DNA of 56,561 nt, from assembly GCF_003473545.1 (NCBI RefSeq), contig NZ_QUCM01000002.1, positions 1-56,561 on the forward strand, in the 5' to 3' direction. Of the stretch, positions 15,659 to 24,504 are shown piece by piece. A model generated the notes under the pieces. That model ran no database searches, had not been told where the DNA came from, and worked only from the letters and a program-made list of their open reading frames with translations. Within the stretch, counting starts at the first letter, position 1. Each line of letters begins with the position of its first letter. The translations under genes and the position numbers were made by a program. This DNA comes from Clostridium sp. AM22-11AC (lineage in GTDB: Bacteria > Bacillota > Clostridia > Lachnospirales > Lachnospiraceae).

Positions 15659-15737
15659 AAATCTTCATCTCCCAACTTCTGACTGGTTTACTTTGGCATC
15701 AATTAGTATATCTGGGAAAAAAAGAATTATGCATGGA

Positions 15738-16088
15738 TTACATGAACTCCTCCAGTCTGTATCCCAGCTCCATAAGAGACCGGGTGGAGTCACGTAAGGT
15801 GAGATAGTAGTAATTGGCTGTCCCGTCCTGACGTACACCTACCAGACCCGCATCTTTTAAAATTTTCAGATGATGGGATATGGCAGGTCGGGAAAGGCTG
15901 GTGCGGCGTGTGATCTCGTTTACATTCATGGCATGACCTTCAAAGTCGATGGTTCCCTGTGGGTCCTCTGATCTCACGGCTGCTTCTGTAAGAAGTTCCA
16001 CGATGGAAAGCCGGACCTTATCTCCCAAGGCAATAAAAAGGGGCATGCAGCAATGAAATTGCTTCTGCAGATCCTGTACCGTTGTCAT
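15738..16088 (-). CDS. ArsR-family winged-helix repressor
   Basis: This 116-residue protein has the ArsR fold: ALGDKVRLSIVELL, then NEITRRTSLSRPAISHHLKI, and the wing GVRQDGTANYYYLTL. No cysteine pair of the metal-sensing ELCVCD type is present at the recognition helix, so the inducer is probably not a metal bound at that site. GGAGGGGACGG precedes ATG 16088. A perfect dyad just upstream is a likely autoregulatory operator, and the neighbouring tad promoter (16172-16200) lies divergently, so it might also influence that operon. Confidence 0.85.
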   Translation of the reverse strand: MTTVQDLQKQFHCCMPLFIALGDKVRLSIVELLTEAAVRSEDPQGTIDFEGHAMNVNEITRRTSLSRPAISHHLKILKDAGLVGVRQDGTANYYYLTLRDSTRSLMELGYRLEEFM

Positions 16089-16105
16089 AACCGTCCCCTC
16101 CTTTG

Positions 16106-16121
16106 GTTTAAATTTTTAAAC
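16106..16121. promoter_or_regulatory. Candidate operator of the ArsR-type repressor
   Basis: GTTTAAATTTTTAAAC consists of GTTTAAA and TTTAAAC arms around two bases, a perfect dyad 17 bases upstream of the repressor start. Confidence 0.55.
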
Positions 16122-16171
16122 TAATAGTATTTTACCATTACAGGGCATCGGGGTCAATAGAAAAATACCTC

Positions 16172-16200
16172 TTGACAGGAGGGGGAAAGTACGGCATAAT
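16172..16200 (+). promoter_or_regulatory. Promoter of the tad pilus operon
   Basis: TTGACA (16172-16177), a 17-base spacer and CATAAT (16195-16200). It precedes the whole tad cluster, leaving a leader of about 130-150 bases. Confidence 0.65.
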
Positions 16201-16332
16201 AAGGTCACATTCTTTGAAAAATCTATTTTTCATTTTTAATTCTGTAATTTTTAGTGCGATTTTTCAGCACAGGATCCAGTTGTGAGTTTAATCAGATACA
16301 GGGATAAGTGGGTCATTTTGTGAGTTTATGTT

Positions 16333-16926
16333 TTGGTTTGGGAGGTGAGAAATTCGGTTTATGGGAGTTTAAGTTATTTAAGTCAGAGTGTATTCTGGGG
16401 GACATTGCTTTTGGCAGCATGGTCTGACTGGAAATATTACAGGATCCCTAACAGGCTTATTATTTTTGGGATAGTGTCCGGGATCATGTCACTGGTTTTT
16501 CAGGCTGCGGATTTGGAAGCAGGGAGTAAGATCCCATGGCTGCTGCTGGCACTATCCGGCTTTCTGGTCCGGGGAGTGGCTGTGCTGGTTTTGGGGATAT
16601 TTTTACACAGCCTGGGCATGATAGGAGCCGCAGATCTGAAGCTTGTGGCGCTTCTTGCAGCCTGGCTGGGCTTTTCGGAAACAATAAAAATTTTATGTGT
16701 AGGATTTATCTTAGGGGCTGTCTGGTCCCTTCAAAAAATGTTGCGATACGGCAGCGCTTTTCAACGATTTCTTTATTTGTCAGCCTATATCAGGCAGATA
16801 CTCAGCAATAAAAAAATAGAAAAATATTATGATCCGGTCCGGGATGGAACAGAATGTGTGATCCCTTTGGGAACCTGCTTTTGTATGGCAACTGTTCTGG
16901 TCTTTCTGGAAAAATGGATCTTTTAG
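16333..16926 (+). CDS. cpaA: Prepilin peptidase, A24 family (CpaA/TadV-like)
   Basis: This membrane aspartyl protease of up to 197 residues would cleave the Flp pilin leader. The two catalytic Asp lie in AAWSDWKYYRIPN (about residue 32) and GAADLKL (about 100), with several membrane helices between. The start is unclear: TTG 16333 has no ribosome binding site, and GTG 16345 lies inside GGGAGGTGAG. The ATG best placed after that site (16361) is out of frame and stops after three codons. A small frameshift near the start is possible. It is the first gene of the tad operon. Confidence 0.82.
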   Translation: MVWEVRNSVYGSLSYLSQSVFWGTLLLAAWSDWKYYRIPNRLIIFGIVSGIMSLVFQAADLEAGSKIPWLLLALSGFLVRGVAVLVLGIFLHSLGMIGAADLKLVALLAAWLGFSETIKILCVGFILGAVWSLQKMLRYGSAFQRFLYLSAYIRQILSNKKIEKYYDPVRDGTECVIPLGTCFCMATVLVFLEKWIF

Positions 16927-16937
16927 GAGGAGAAGAC

Positions 16938-17927
16938 ATGATAAAAGTAATGGTCGTATATGACGAAGATCCTTTGTATGCAGGGCGTTTGGCCGAATAT
17001 GTAAACCAGAAGGAGACATTTCCCTTTCAGGCAATGGCATTTTCAGACCTGGAAAAACTGAAAGCCTATGGCAGGGACCATGAGATTGCCATTCTTTTAG
17101 TGGGAGAAAGAGTAAGAGAGGAAGCAAAGGAGATAAAAGCCGGATTAAAAATGCTTCTCTGTGACGGGGAGTTTGTGTCACAGGAGGAAGCCTCGGTTTA
17201 TAAGTTTCAGTCCGGTGACTGTATCTTACAGGAAGTGATGGCCTGTTACTGTACCGTTCCCCCGGAGCCGGGACTGGCACTTATGGGAAAAAGGGCACTG
17301 ATCATGGGTATTTATTCACCCATAGGACGCTGCGGAAAAACATCTTTTTCTTTAACACTGGCCCATATGCTTGGAAAGAGCCAGGGCGTTCTTTTTATCA
17401 GCTTAGAAGAATATTCCGGTTTTTCAAAGCTGGTCTGCGGTGGATATGAACAGGATCTTTCCGATGTGTTTTATCTGTACAGGCAGGGAGATTTTAACTG
17501 GCTGAAATTAAAATCCCTGATCCTGTCCCATGGAAATGTAGATTATATCCCACCTGCCGCTTATGGGGAAGATTTAGACCAGGCCCAGCCGGAAGAGATC
17601 GCAGGTCTTTTAAAACAGATCGGGACAGAAAGCGGTTATGAACGGATCGTTGTGGATATGGGACACATGGGAAAAGGGTCTTTGGAGCTGTTTGCAGCCT
17701 GTGATGTTGTGTACATGCCGGTGTTAGATGATCCTGTATCCACTGCGAAGTTAGAGGATTTTGAAACCTATCTGAAAGAAGCAGGCCATAAAGGCATGGA
17801 AGAAAAGATACAGAAACTGCATCTGCCGGAAATAAAAACAGGGATCCGGCGGGGCGGCTATATGGAGCAGCTTCTCTGGAGCGAAATGGGCGATTATGTG
17901 CGAAAACTTTTAGAAGGGGGATATTAA
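16938..17927 (+). CDS. tadZ: TadZ/CpaE-like ATPase
   Basis: This 329-residue protein has an N-terminal degenerate receiver-like half (MIKVMVVYDEDPLYAGRLAE) and a MinD/ParA-like half with the variant P-loop SPIGRCGKTSF at about 133-143 and VVDMGHMG as the Walker B region. In tad systems TadZ localises pilus assembly at the membrane. AGGAGGAG precedes ATG 16938, 11 bases after cpaA. Its stop lies 3 bases before the CpaF start, indicating tight coupling. Confidence 0.85.
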   Translation: MIKVMVVYDEDPLYAGRLAEYVNQKETFPFQAMAFSDLEKLKAYGRDHEIAILLVGERVREEAKEIKAGLKMLLCDGEFVSQEEASVYKFQSGDCILQEVMACYCTVPPEPGLALMGKRALIMGIYSPIGRCGKTSFSLTLAHMLGKSQGVLFISLEEYSGFSKLVCGGYEQDLSDVFYLYRQGDFNWLKLKSLILSHGNVDYIPPAAYGEDLDQAQPEEIAGLLKQIGTESGYERIVVDMGHMGKGSLELFAACDVVYMPVLDDPVSTAKLEDFETYLKEAGHKGMEEKIQKLHLPEIKTGIRRGGYMEQLLWSEMGDYVRKLLEGGY

Positions 17928-17930
17928 AAA

Positions 17931-19145
17931 TTGGAAGGGGAACAGGGCAGTTTAAACGGAAGGCGGGAAGTGATCCGGGGAGAGTTAAGAAGAAATGTCA
18001 TGGGGCAGTTAAAAGATCAGATCTATTTAGAGGATGAACAGCTTTATGAACAGATCGATACAGCGATCCGGCAAAAGGGGAAAGAAACTTATCTGCCTTT
18101 AAAGGAACGGCTGTGGCTGCGAAACAGTCTGTATGACAGTTTCCGTCGGCTGGATATCCTCCAGGAACTTTTAGATGATAAAGATGTAACCGAGATCATG
18201 ATCAACGGGGCGGGAAAGATCTTTATAGAGAAAAAGGGAAACATGGTCTTATGGAACCGCCGGTTTGAAAAAACAGAGCAGTTAGAGGACATTATCCAGC
18301 AGATCGTAGGAAAGGTAAACCGGATCGTCAATGTATCTTCTCCCATTGCAGATGCCAGGCTGGAGGACGGATCCAGAGTCCACATTGTACTGCCGCCTGT
18401 TGCACTTGACGGTCCGGTGGTGACCATCAGTAAATTCCCGGATCCCATTACCATTGAGAAGCTGATCCGTTTCCAGGCACTGACAGAGGAAGCAGCCCAG
18501 TTTTTAGAGCAGCTGGTAAAAGCGAAATATAACCTGTTTGTCTGTGGCGGTACAAACTCCGGGAAAACAACTTTTTTAAATGCTCTTTCCTCTTTTATAC
18601 CGGAAACAGAGCGTGTGATCACCATTGAAGACTCTGCAGAGCTGCAGATCACCCATGTTCCCAATCTGGTGCGGTTAGAGACCCGCAATGCCAATACAGA
18701 AGGAGAAGGTGAGATCACCATCAGTCAGCTGATCAAAGCCTCTTTGCGTATGAACCCCTCCAGGATCATTGTAGGGGAAGTAAGAGGGGCAGAGGCCTTA
18801 GATATGCTTCAGGCTATGAATACAGGCCATCCCGGTTCTTTATCTACCGGTCACGGCAACAGTCCCCAGGATATGCTTTCAAGGTTGGAAGTAATGGTGC
18901 TTATGGGAGCAGAGCTGCCTTTAGATGCGATCCGCAGCCAGATCGCGTCGGCCCTTGATATTATGGTTCATTTGGGAAGATTAAAAGACGGGAGCAGAAA
19001 AGTATTATCGATTGTAGAAATAGGGGGATATAAAAATGGAAAAGTGGAACAGAAGCCACTTTTTGTCTATGACAGAGAGGAAAAAAGACTTAAGAAAACA
19101 GGGGAACTTAAGGCGAGGGAAAAACTTGCTGATGCAGGAGATTAA
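17931..19145 (+). CDS. cpaF: CpaF/TadA secretion ATPase
   Basis: This 404-residue hexameric ATPase powers pilus assembly. It has an N-terminal domain (LLDDKDVTEIMINGAGKIFI), Walker A GGTNSGKTTF at about 206-215, PSRIIVGEVRGAEALDML as the Walker B region and the conserved NTGHPGSLSTGHGNS. The length matches the family. The start is TTG 17931, with AGGGGG about 10 bases upstream; later GTG or ATG starts are possible. The tadB frame begins at ATG 19132, inside its last codons. Confidence 0.93.
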   Translation: MEGEQGSLNGRREVIRGELRRNVMGQLKDQIYLEDEQLYEQIDTAIRQKGKETYLPLKERLWLRNSLYDSFRRLDILQELLDDKDVTEIMINGAGKIFIEKKGNMVLWNRRFEKTEQLEDIIQQIVGKVNRIVNVSSPIADARLEDGSRVHIVLPPVALDGPVVTISKFPDPITIEKLIRFQALTEEAAQFLEQLVKAKYNLFVCGGTNSGKTTFLNALSSFIPETERVITIEDSAELQITHVPNLVRLETRNANTEGEGEITISQLIKASLRMNPSRIIVGEVRGAEALDMLQAMNTGHPGSLSTGHGNSPQDMLSRLEVMVLMGAELPLDAIRSQIASALDIMVHLGRLKDGSRKVLSIVEIGGYKNGKVEQKPLFVYDREEKRLKKTGELKAREKLADAGD

Positions 19146-19254
19146 CAGAAAAAGGTGGAGCAGGTCTTCTGGCAGGGAAAAGTAGAAAGAGGATTTAAAC
19201 GGCAGGGCAAGACCGCCGGATTACAGGGAATATCAATTATCCCAAAAAGAATGG
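19132..19254 (+). other. 5' part of the tadB frame, interrupted by TAG
   Basis: In the tadB frame an ATG at 19132 (overlapping the cpaF end) opens 17 codons, then TAG at 19183-19185. After it the frame continues without a start codon through RPPDYREYQLSQKEW, which looks like the usual cytoplasmic N-terminus of TadB, into the ATG at 19255. This suggests a nonsense mutation, readthrough or sequence error. Confidence 0.6.
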
Positions 19255-19953
19255 ATGCAATATCTGATCATGGGAGCCGGGGCAGCAGGACTTTGTGCTT
19301 ATACATTTTATCGCAGTGTACTTGCATTTTTATTTCTTCTTCCAGTGGCTTTTCTGTATCCGGTCTATAAGAAAAAGGATCTGAAAAAAGAACGGATCCG
19401 CAGGCTGACACTGCAGTTTAAAGAGGGGATCATGGTTTTGGCATCTTTCTTAAGCGCCGGTTATTCTCTGGAAAACAGTCTTTCGTTAAGTGTAAAAGAA
19501 TTGGAAGGCCTTTATGGAAAAACAGGGATGATCACAGAAGAGTTTTCCTATATGGAAGCAGGGGTAAGGATGAACCGTCCGGTGGAACTGCTTTTAGCTG
19601 ATATGGGAAGGCGCAGCGGTATTCAGGATGTGGATCAGTTTGCCCAGGTATTTGCAGCGGCAAAACGAAGCGGAGGGGAACTGACGGATATTATAAGCCA
19701 GACGGCCGGGATCATCCGTGACAAGATACAGGTACAGGAGGAGATCCATACACTGACAGCTGCCAGGGTATTTGAACAAAAGATCATGAACGGAATTCCT
19801 TTTGGGATCATATTGTATATCGATTTTACATCACCGGGCTTTTTTCATGTTATGTATGAAACCTGGCTGGGTCGTATTTTTATGACAGCGTGCCTGGGGA
19901 TATATGTGGGAGCAGTATTTCTGGCAAAGAAGATCCTGGATATCCCATTATAA
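19255..19953 (+). CDS. tadB: TadB-like type II secretion F-family protein, N-terminus probably incomplete
   Basis: At least 232 residues: two N-terminal membrane helices (MGAGAAGLCAYTFYRSVLAF and the next), a cytoplasmic T2SSF domain (LTLQFKEGIMVLASFLSAGY, then FAAAKRSGGELTDIISQTAG) and C-terminal membrane helices. TadB forms the inner-membrane platform of the Flp pilus. ATG 19255 has no ribosome binding site, and homologous-looking sequence lies upstream in the same frame beyond an in-frame TAG at 19183. The gene may therefore be impaired in this strain. The rest of the frame is intact. Confidence 0.8.
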   Translation: MQYLIMGAGAAGLCAYTFYRSVLAFLFLLPVAFLYPVYKKKDLKKERIRRLTLQFKEGIMVLASFLSAGYSLENSLSLSVKELEGLYGKTGMITEEFSYMEAGVRMNRPVELLLADMGRRSGIQDVDQFAQVFAAAKRSGGELTDIISQTAGIIRDKIQVQEEIHTLTAARVFEQKIMNGIPFGIILYIDFTSPGFFHVMYETWLGRIFMTACLGIYVGAVFLAKKILDIPL

Positions 19954-19966
19954 GGCAGATGAATGT

Positions 19967-21238
19967 ATGAAAGAAACGAAGAGAAAATTTTATAAAAAGA
20001 TCTGTAAGTGGAAAAAGCAGATTTTATGTGTGGGAGCCGGTATTTTTCTGGGAATTGCTGCATGGCTGGCACAGGGCATGGATCCTGTAATAGAAGCAGG
20101 AAATGTGATCCAAAGACCGGATATCGATGATGGACAGGTGGACCAGGAACTGTATGTAAAGGGGCTTGTGGATCAGGAGAAGGAAGTGGTTTTAAAACTG
20201 CCTGTTTCTGCAAGGCAGTATACAAAAGAAGAAGCATATCAGGCATATGAGGAAATCTTAAAACAGCTTCCGGAATGGATCAAAGGGGACAACCTTTCAC
20301 TGGAAGAGGTAAGGCAGGATCTGGAGCTGCCTGCATACTGGCAGGGAGCAGGAGTGCATCTTAGCTGGCAGTCATTGGATCCGGAACTGGTGGAAAGTGA
20401 TGGAACCGTGCATACCTGGGAGTTTGAAACAGGGGATGAGGCTATCGATCAGTGGCCGGTCATCTTAAAAGTGAGGATGACAGATGGAAACTGGCCGGAA
20501 GAATATGAGATTCCCATTAAAGTCAGGCCTCCATTGTATACAGAAGAAGAACGTACCATACAGGAATTTACATCACTTCTCACATCAGAGGAAGAGGTAC
20601 AGAAACATCAGGATCAGGTTACACTGCCCTCTGTATACAAAGACAGGGAGATTTCCTACAGCACAGCCAGGGAACCTGTATTTCTTCAAATGTGCTTTCT
20701 GGGGGCAGTTGCAGCGGTATTTATAAGCCTGAAGGAAAAAAGCGACAAAAAGAAAGCAGAAGAGGAACGGAAAGACCAGCTGCTTATGGATTATTCCGAG
20801 GTGCTGTCACGGCTGATCATTTTCCTAGGGGCGGGCATGAGTATACGCACTGCCTGGGACCGGATCGCAGAGGATTATAAAATGGCTGTGAAAGAAGGAC
20901 GCAGAGGGCTGCGTTATGTATATGAAGAAATGTATGTTACCAGCAGTCAGCTAAAAAGCGGGGAGTCAGAAGCACGTGCTTTTGCGGAATTTGGAAACAG
21001 ATGCGGGCTGCAGCAGTACAGGAAGTTTTCCGGGCTTTTAGAGCAGAATCGAAAAAACGGCTCTAAAAATTTAAGGGAAACACTGCGGTTAGAAATGGCA
21101 GATGCCTTTGAGCAGCGTAAGCACCAGGCAAAACGTATGGGAGAAAAAGCAGGTACAAAATTGTTGATCCCGCTGTTTCTTCTCCTGGCTGTGGTGATGG
21201 CGATGATCACGGTTCCGGCATGGATCGCGTTTGGTTAA
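19967..21238 (+). CDS. tadC: TadC-like T2SSF protein with large extracytoplasmic insertion
   Basis: This 423-residue protein has a membrane helix at about 19-36 and then some 200 residues that should lie outside the membrane (37-236), with a beta-rich stretch such as HLSWQSLDPELVESDGTVHT resembling bacterial Ig-like folds. A second helix follows (about 237-254), then the T2SSF domain (about 270-395, LGAGMSIRTAWDRIAEDY) and a last helix (399-418). Ordinary TadC proteins are around 300 residues without such an insert. ATG 19967 has only a weak site. It partners TadB in the pilus platform. Confidence 0.83.
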   Translation: MKETKRKFYKKICKWKKQILCVGAGIFLGIAAWLAQGMDPVIEAGNVIQRPDIDDGQVDQELYVKGLVDQEKEVVLKLPVSARQYTKEEAYQAYEEILKQLPEWIKGDNLSLEEVRQDLELPAYWQGAGVHLSWQSLDPELVESDGTVHTWEFETGDEAIDQWPVILKVRMTDGNWPEEYEIPIKVRPPLYTEEERTIQEFTSLLTSEEEVQKHQDQVTLPSVYKDREISYSTAREPVFLQMCFLGAVAAVFISLKEKSDKKKAEEERKDQLLMDYSEVLSRLIIFLGAGMSIRTAWDRIAEDYKMAVKEGRRGLRYVYEEMYVTSSQLKSGESEARAFAEFGNRCGLQQYRKFSGLLEQNRKNGSKNLRETLRLEMADAFEQRKHQAKRMGEKAGTKLLIPLFLLLAVVMAMITVPAWIAFG

Positions 21239-21252
21239 AAGGAGGATATGAG

Positions 21253-21495
21253 ATGGAAAAGCAAAGAGATAATCATATAGAACAGAATGTAACGGAACAA
21301 CATACAACAGAGCAGGGCGGAATTTATAGAAAGATCAGGGATTTTGCGCTGGATGAAACAGGTGTGGGGGTGATAGAACTTGTGCTCATCCTGGTGGTCC
21401 TGGTAAGTCTTGTGATCGTTTTTAAGAAGCAGATCAACACACTTTTAGAAAATATCTTCAAGCAGATCAATACAAAATCAAAAGAGGTTTATTGA
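21253..21495 (+). CDS. Flp-type pilin (Flp1-like)
   Basis: This 80-residue protein has a hydrophilic leader of about 50 residues, then DETGVGVIELVLILVVLVSL, a single hydrophobic helix with the Gly-Val-Ile-Glu context expected for prepilin peptidase cleavage and the Glu at +5-type position. This is the likely major pilus subunit. AGGAGG lies before ATG 21253. The stop overlaps the next ATG (TGATG). Confidence 0.85.
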   Translation: MEKQRDNHIEQNVTEQHTTEQGGIYRKIRDFALDETGVGVIELVLILVVLVSLVIVFKKQINTLLENIFKQINTKSKEVY

Positions 21496-23423
21496 TGAGA
21501 GAAAAGGGAGAAGTTACCGTCTTCCTTGCGATGATCCTGGTGATGATCATGACACTTTTGCTGGTTATGGCAGAGTCAGCCCGTACAGCGGGGCAGCGGC
21601 TGTATCTCCGAGTAGCTTCAAATTCAGCAATGGAGTCTTTGATGGCACAGTATCACAGAAGCCTTTGGAATGAATACAGGATCCTTGGACTGGAAACGGA
21701 CAGTAAAGGCCTTTTAGAGGAAGAATTTAAGGGCTTTCTGGAACCTTATATGAAGGCAAAAAACTGGTATCCGTTGAAAACAGAGGATGCAGTTGTAAAA
21801 GACATGGCAGTGCTGACAGAGGGAAAAGGCAGCTGTATGGAGCAGGAGATCCTTGATTATATGAAATACGGGCTGGCAGGTATACTCTGGGAGTCTATGA
21901 CAGAAGGGGAAGCCAAAGAAGTTCTGGGGGATATAAAAAATGCGGCCAGTGTGAACCGTGTGTCAGATCTGTATGAAGAACACAGCAAAGAAGCAGTTGC
22001 CCTTGAAAAAGCCCTTGAAAAATTAAATGCCAGACTGGAACAGCAGAAAACACACTGGGAAGAAGGACTGGACTGCCTGGAAAGTTTAAACGGCGAAGGC
22101 ATGATCCGAAAATGTGAAGCTGTGATCAAAGACCTGAAGGCAGTTCCGGGACTGGTGGAAGCTTATGAAAAAAAGGCAGACCAGATGGAACGCGCCCTTA
22201 AAAAAAGCAGGGAGAAATTTGTATCCGAGGAAGATCTAAAAGAGTCTTCCCGGGGACCTTTAACAAAAGAGATCCGGTCTTATGAAACCTACATTTCCCA
22301 GGACGGAGAACGAAGAAACATGATCCGGGGACTTACAGAAAAAAGCAGGGAAAATATCCGGTTTATGGAACAGCTGATAGAAGAGGCAGAAGAAGTGATC
22401 CAGTATATTGACGACTGGGAACCTTCCGATGAAGAGGATGATCTGGATGAAGAAGAACTGTGGGAACCGGTGATCCGCCATATGAGCCGGTATCCGGTTC
22501 TGACATTGGGAGTTTCTTTTGGAGTAAAAGACAAAGAAAAAGAGGGATGGTTAGAGAAAATCAAATCAATGAGTGGAAAAGGCATTTTGAAGATAGTATT
22601 ACCGCCAGACTGCCAGGTTTCAGAAAAAAGACTGCCTCTTTTACAGGCACCGTCTGCTCTTTCAAAAAATGACACTGCACATTTTCAGGGGATTTCCAGC
22701 TTGATGGATCGTTTAACAGTATCTGAGTATGGGGTGCGGTACTTTTCCCATTTTGAAAAAATAAAAGACAAGGATAATTTTTACGAACTTGAATATATTT
22801 TATATGGGAAGAAAACGGACAGGGAAAACCTGGAGGCATCTGTTTTAAAACTGGTTTCTGTACGCCAGGGATTGAATATGATCCATATATTATCAGATGG
22901 AAAAAAACGTCAGGAAGCAGAAACGCTGGCAGCGGCTATAACAGGAGGTGGTAGTTTGCTTCCGCTGACAGCAGTGGTAACTTTTTTTGTTATGGGTGTG
23001 TGGGCTTTGGCAGAGGCAATGGCAGATGCGAGAAGCCTTTTAGACGGTGGAAAAGTACCTCTTATGAAGACCGGCTCTGACTGGAAACTGAGCCTGGAAA
23101 ATGTTTTGAAAACAGGAGCAGAAGGAAGACTTCCGGATCTTGAAAAAACGGATCCTGAAAATGAAATGGGACTGGATCTGAAAGGATATCTCAGGCTGTT
23201 TTTATTTGTAAGTTATGGTACGCAGCCTTTATTCCGGATGATGGATATAATGCAGATCAATATCCGCAGGGAACAGCCGGACTTTTTGTTAGAACAATGT
23301 GTCTGTATGGTGGATATGGAAGCTGTATTTTGTGGAAAACCTGTATTTTTTTCTTCAGGTCCGTGGAAAACTGCCGGAAAGAGCCGCTTTGCTGTAACGG
23401 GAAGTTATCTTTCTGTTCCCTGA
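21495..23423 (+). CDS. DUF5702-type tad-locus protein with coiled coil
   Basis: This 642-residue protein begins REKGEVTVFLAMILVMIMTL, an N-terminal pseudopilin-like membrane helix with a preceding Glu, as in TadE/TadG-like proteins. The long extracytoplasmic part is rich in Glu and Lys, with coiled coil at about 155-300. It includes a second hydrophobic helix, LLPLTAVVTFFVMGVWALAE, near 490. I recognise it as the DUF5702 family common in clostridial tad loci; its role is probably minor pilin or assembly. Its start overlaps the Flp stop. Confidence 0.78.
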   Translation: MREKGEVTVFLAMILVMIMTLLLVMAESARTAGQRLYLRVASNSAMESLMAQYHRSLWNEYRILGLETDSKGLLEEEFKGFLEPYMKAKNWYPLKTEDAVVKDMAVLTEGKGSCMEQEILDYMKYGLAGILWESMTEGEAKEVLGDIKNAASVNRVSDLYEEHSKEAVALEKALEKLNARLEQQKTHWEEGLDCLESLNGEGMIRKCEAVIKDLKAVPGLVEAYEKKADQMERALKKSREKFVSEEDLKESSRGPLTKEIRSYETYISQDGERRNMIRGLTEKSRENIRFMEQLIEEAEEVIQYIDDWEPSDEEDDLDEEELWEPVIRHMSRYPVLTLGVSFGVKDKEKEGWLEKIKSMSGKGILKIVLPPDCQVSEKRLPLLQAPSALSKNDTAHFQGISSLMDRLTVSEYGVRYFSHFEKIKDKDNFYELEYILYGKKTDRENLEASVLKLVSVRQGLNMIHILSDGKKRQEAETLAAAITGGGSLLPLTAVVTFFVMGVWALAEAMADARSLLDGGKVPLMKTGSDWKLSLENVLKTGAEGRLPDLEKTDPENEMGLDLKGYLRLFLFVSYGTQPLFRMMDIMQINIRREQPDFLLEQCVCMVDMEAVFCGKPVFFSSGPWKTAGKSRFAVTGSYLSVP

Positions 23424-23480
23424 ATGACAATGTATCCGGACATATTCCGGGAGAATATTACAAAAGAAAGGAGGCCTGTG

Positions 23481-24482
23481 ATGATGCCCTTTTTCAGGAG
23501 CAAATCTTATTCTAATTATTTAACACGACACTCCATTTATAAATCAAAAAAATTTTTCGCACCTCTCCAAGTACGAACCCATAAATATGTAGCACTTTTA
23601 AAACAGAAAAAATTTTCCGGAAAAAGGGCATTATCATGGGTCTCCTTTGGAGGACGGAGAAACATTACAGAGGAAAAAAGAGGAAGTCTTACATTAGAAG
23701 CTGCCCTTTGTTTTCCGCTGGTGGTATTTTTCTGCGTGATCCTGATCATGCCTATGATCCTGATGGACAGGCAAAGGCAGATCCAGGCAGCAGTCGAGTC
23801 TGTGGGAGAAGAGATCAGCCAGTATGCCTATGTTTCTTATCTTTATAAATCCGGAAAGGGAGAAACATTAGATGTCAGTGGCACAAACGAGCGGGAAGGT
23901 AGTCAGCTTCTTGAAAAAGTAACAGCTGCATATGCTGTTGAGTCAGTGAAAAGAAAGATTTCGGAGCAATGGGTCCGGGATCTTAGTTTTTATGGGACGC
24001 AGATCACGGAAGATGAAATGCTTCAGATCATTATGAAATATAAAATGCCACTGCCATTTTCCCTGTTTGGCCAGGATAGTGTGGATGTGGAAACGGTTTG
24101 CAGCCGCAGGTTGTGGACAGGGGCAGATGGAGAAAGAGGAAAAAAGAAGGCAGAAACCGGGGAACAGGATGAAAGAATGGTTTATATAGGAAAGTCCTCT
24201 ACCCGGTATCATTTGCAAAGCACCTGCCATTATCTTTTTCACAACCTGACCCAGATCCATTCAGATGATCTTGTAAGTATACGCAATCAGGATGGAAAAA
24301 AATATAAACCCTGCTCTGCCTGTAAAAGCAGTGAAAATGCTGGTCCGTATTATGTCCTTCCCTATGGGACCAGTTATCACAGCAGGGAAGATTGCCGGTC
24401 GCTTACTGCATATGTACAGGAAGTGCCCTTGCGGCAGGTGGAATATTTAGGCCCCTGCTCGTACTGTGCGGGCGGAAGGTAA
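23481..24482 (+). CDS. TadE-like pseudopilin with C-terminal Cys/His repeats
   Basis: This 333-residue protein has GSLTLEAALCFPLVVFFCVI near 68-87, the conserved Glu and helix of TadE-like pseudopilins. The C-terminal 100 residues hold two similar units. The first has YHLQSTCHYL and later PCSAC; the second has YHSREDCRSL and later PCSYC. Each could bind a metal or form disulfides. AAAGGAGG precedes ATG 23481, which I prefer over the upstream 23424. It belongs to the tad operon. Confidence 0.8.
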   Translation: MMPFFRSKSYSNYLTRHSIYKSKKFFAPLQVRTHKYVALLKQKKFSGKRALSWVSFGGRRNITEEKRGSLTLEAALCFPLVVFFCVILIMPMILMDRQRQIQAAVESVGEEISQYAYVSYLYKSGKGETLDVSGTNEREGSQLLEKVTAAYAVESVKRKISEQWVRDLSFYGTQITEDEMLQIIMKYKMPLPFSLFGQDSVDVETVCSRRLWTGADGERGKKKAETGEQDERMVYIGKSSTRYHLQSTCHYLFHNLTQIHSDDLVSIRNQDGKKYKPCSACKSSENAGPYYVLPYGTSYHSREDCRSLTAYVQEVPLRQVEYLGPCSYCAGGR

Positions 24483-24504
24483 AAATGAAAAGGAGAATAC
24501 AAAA

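Noticed and set aside
19155..19370. Open frame of 71 codons between cpaF and tadB
   Set aside because: It overlaps tadB in another frame; the tadB frame carries the recognisable protein sequence.
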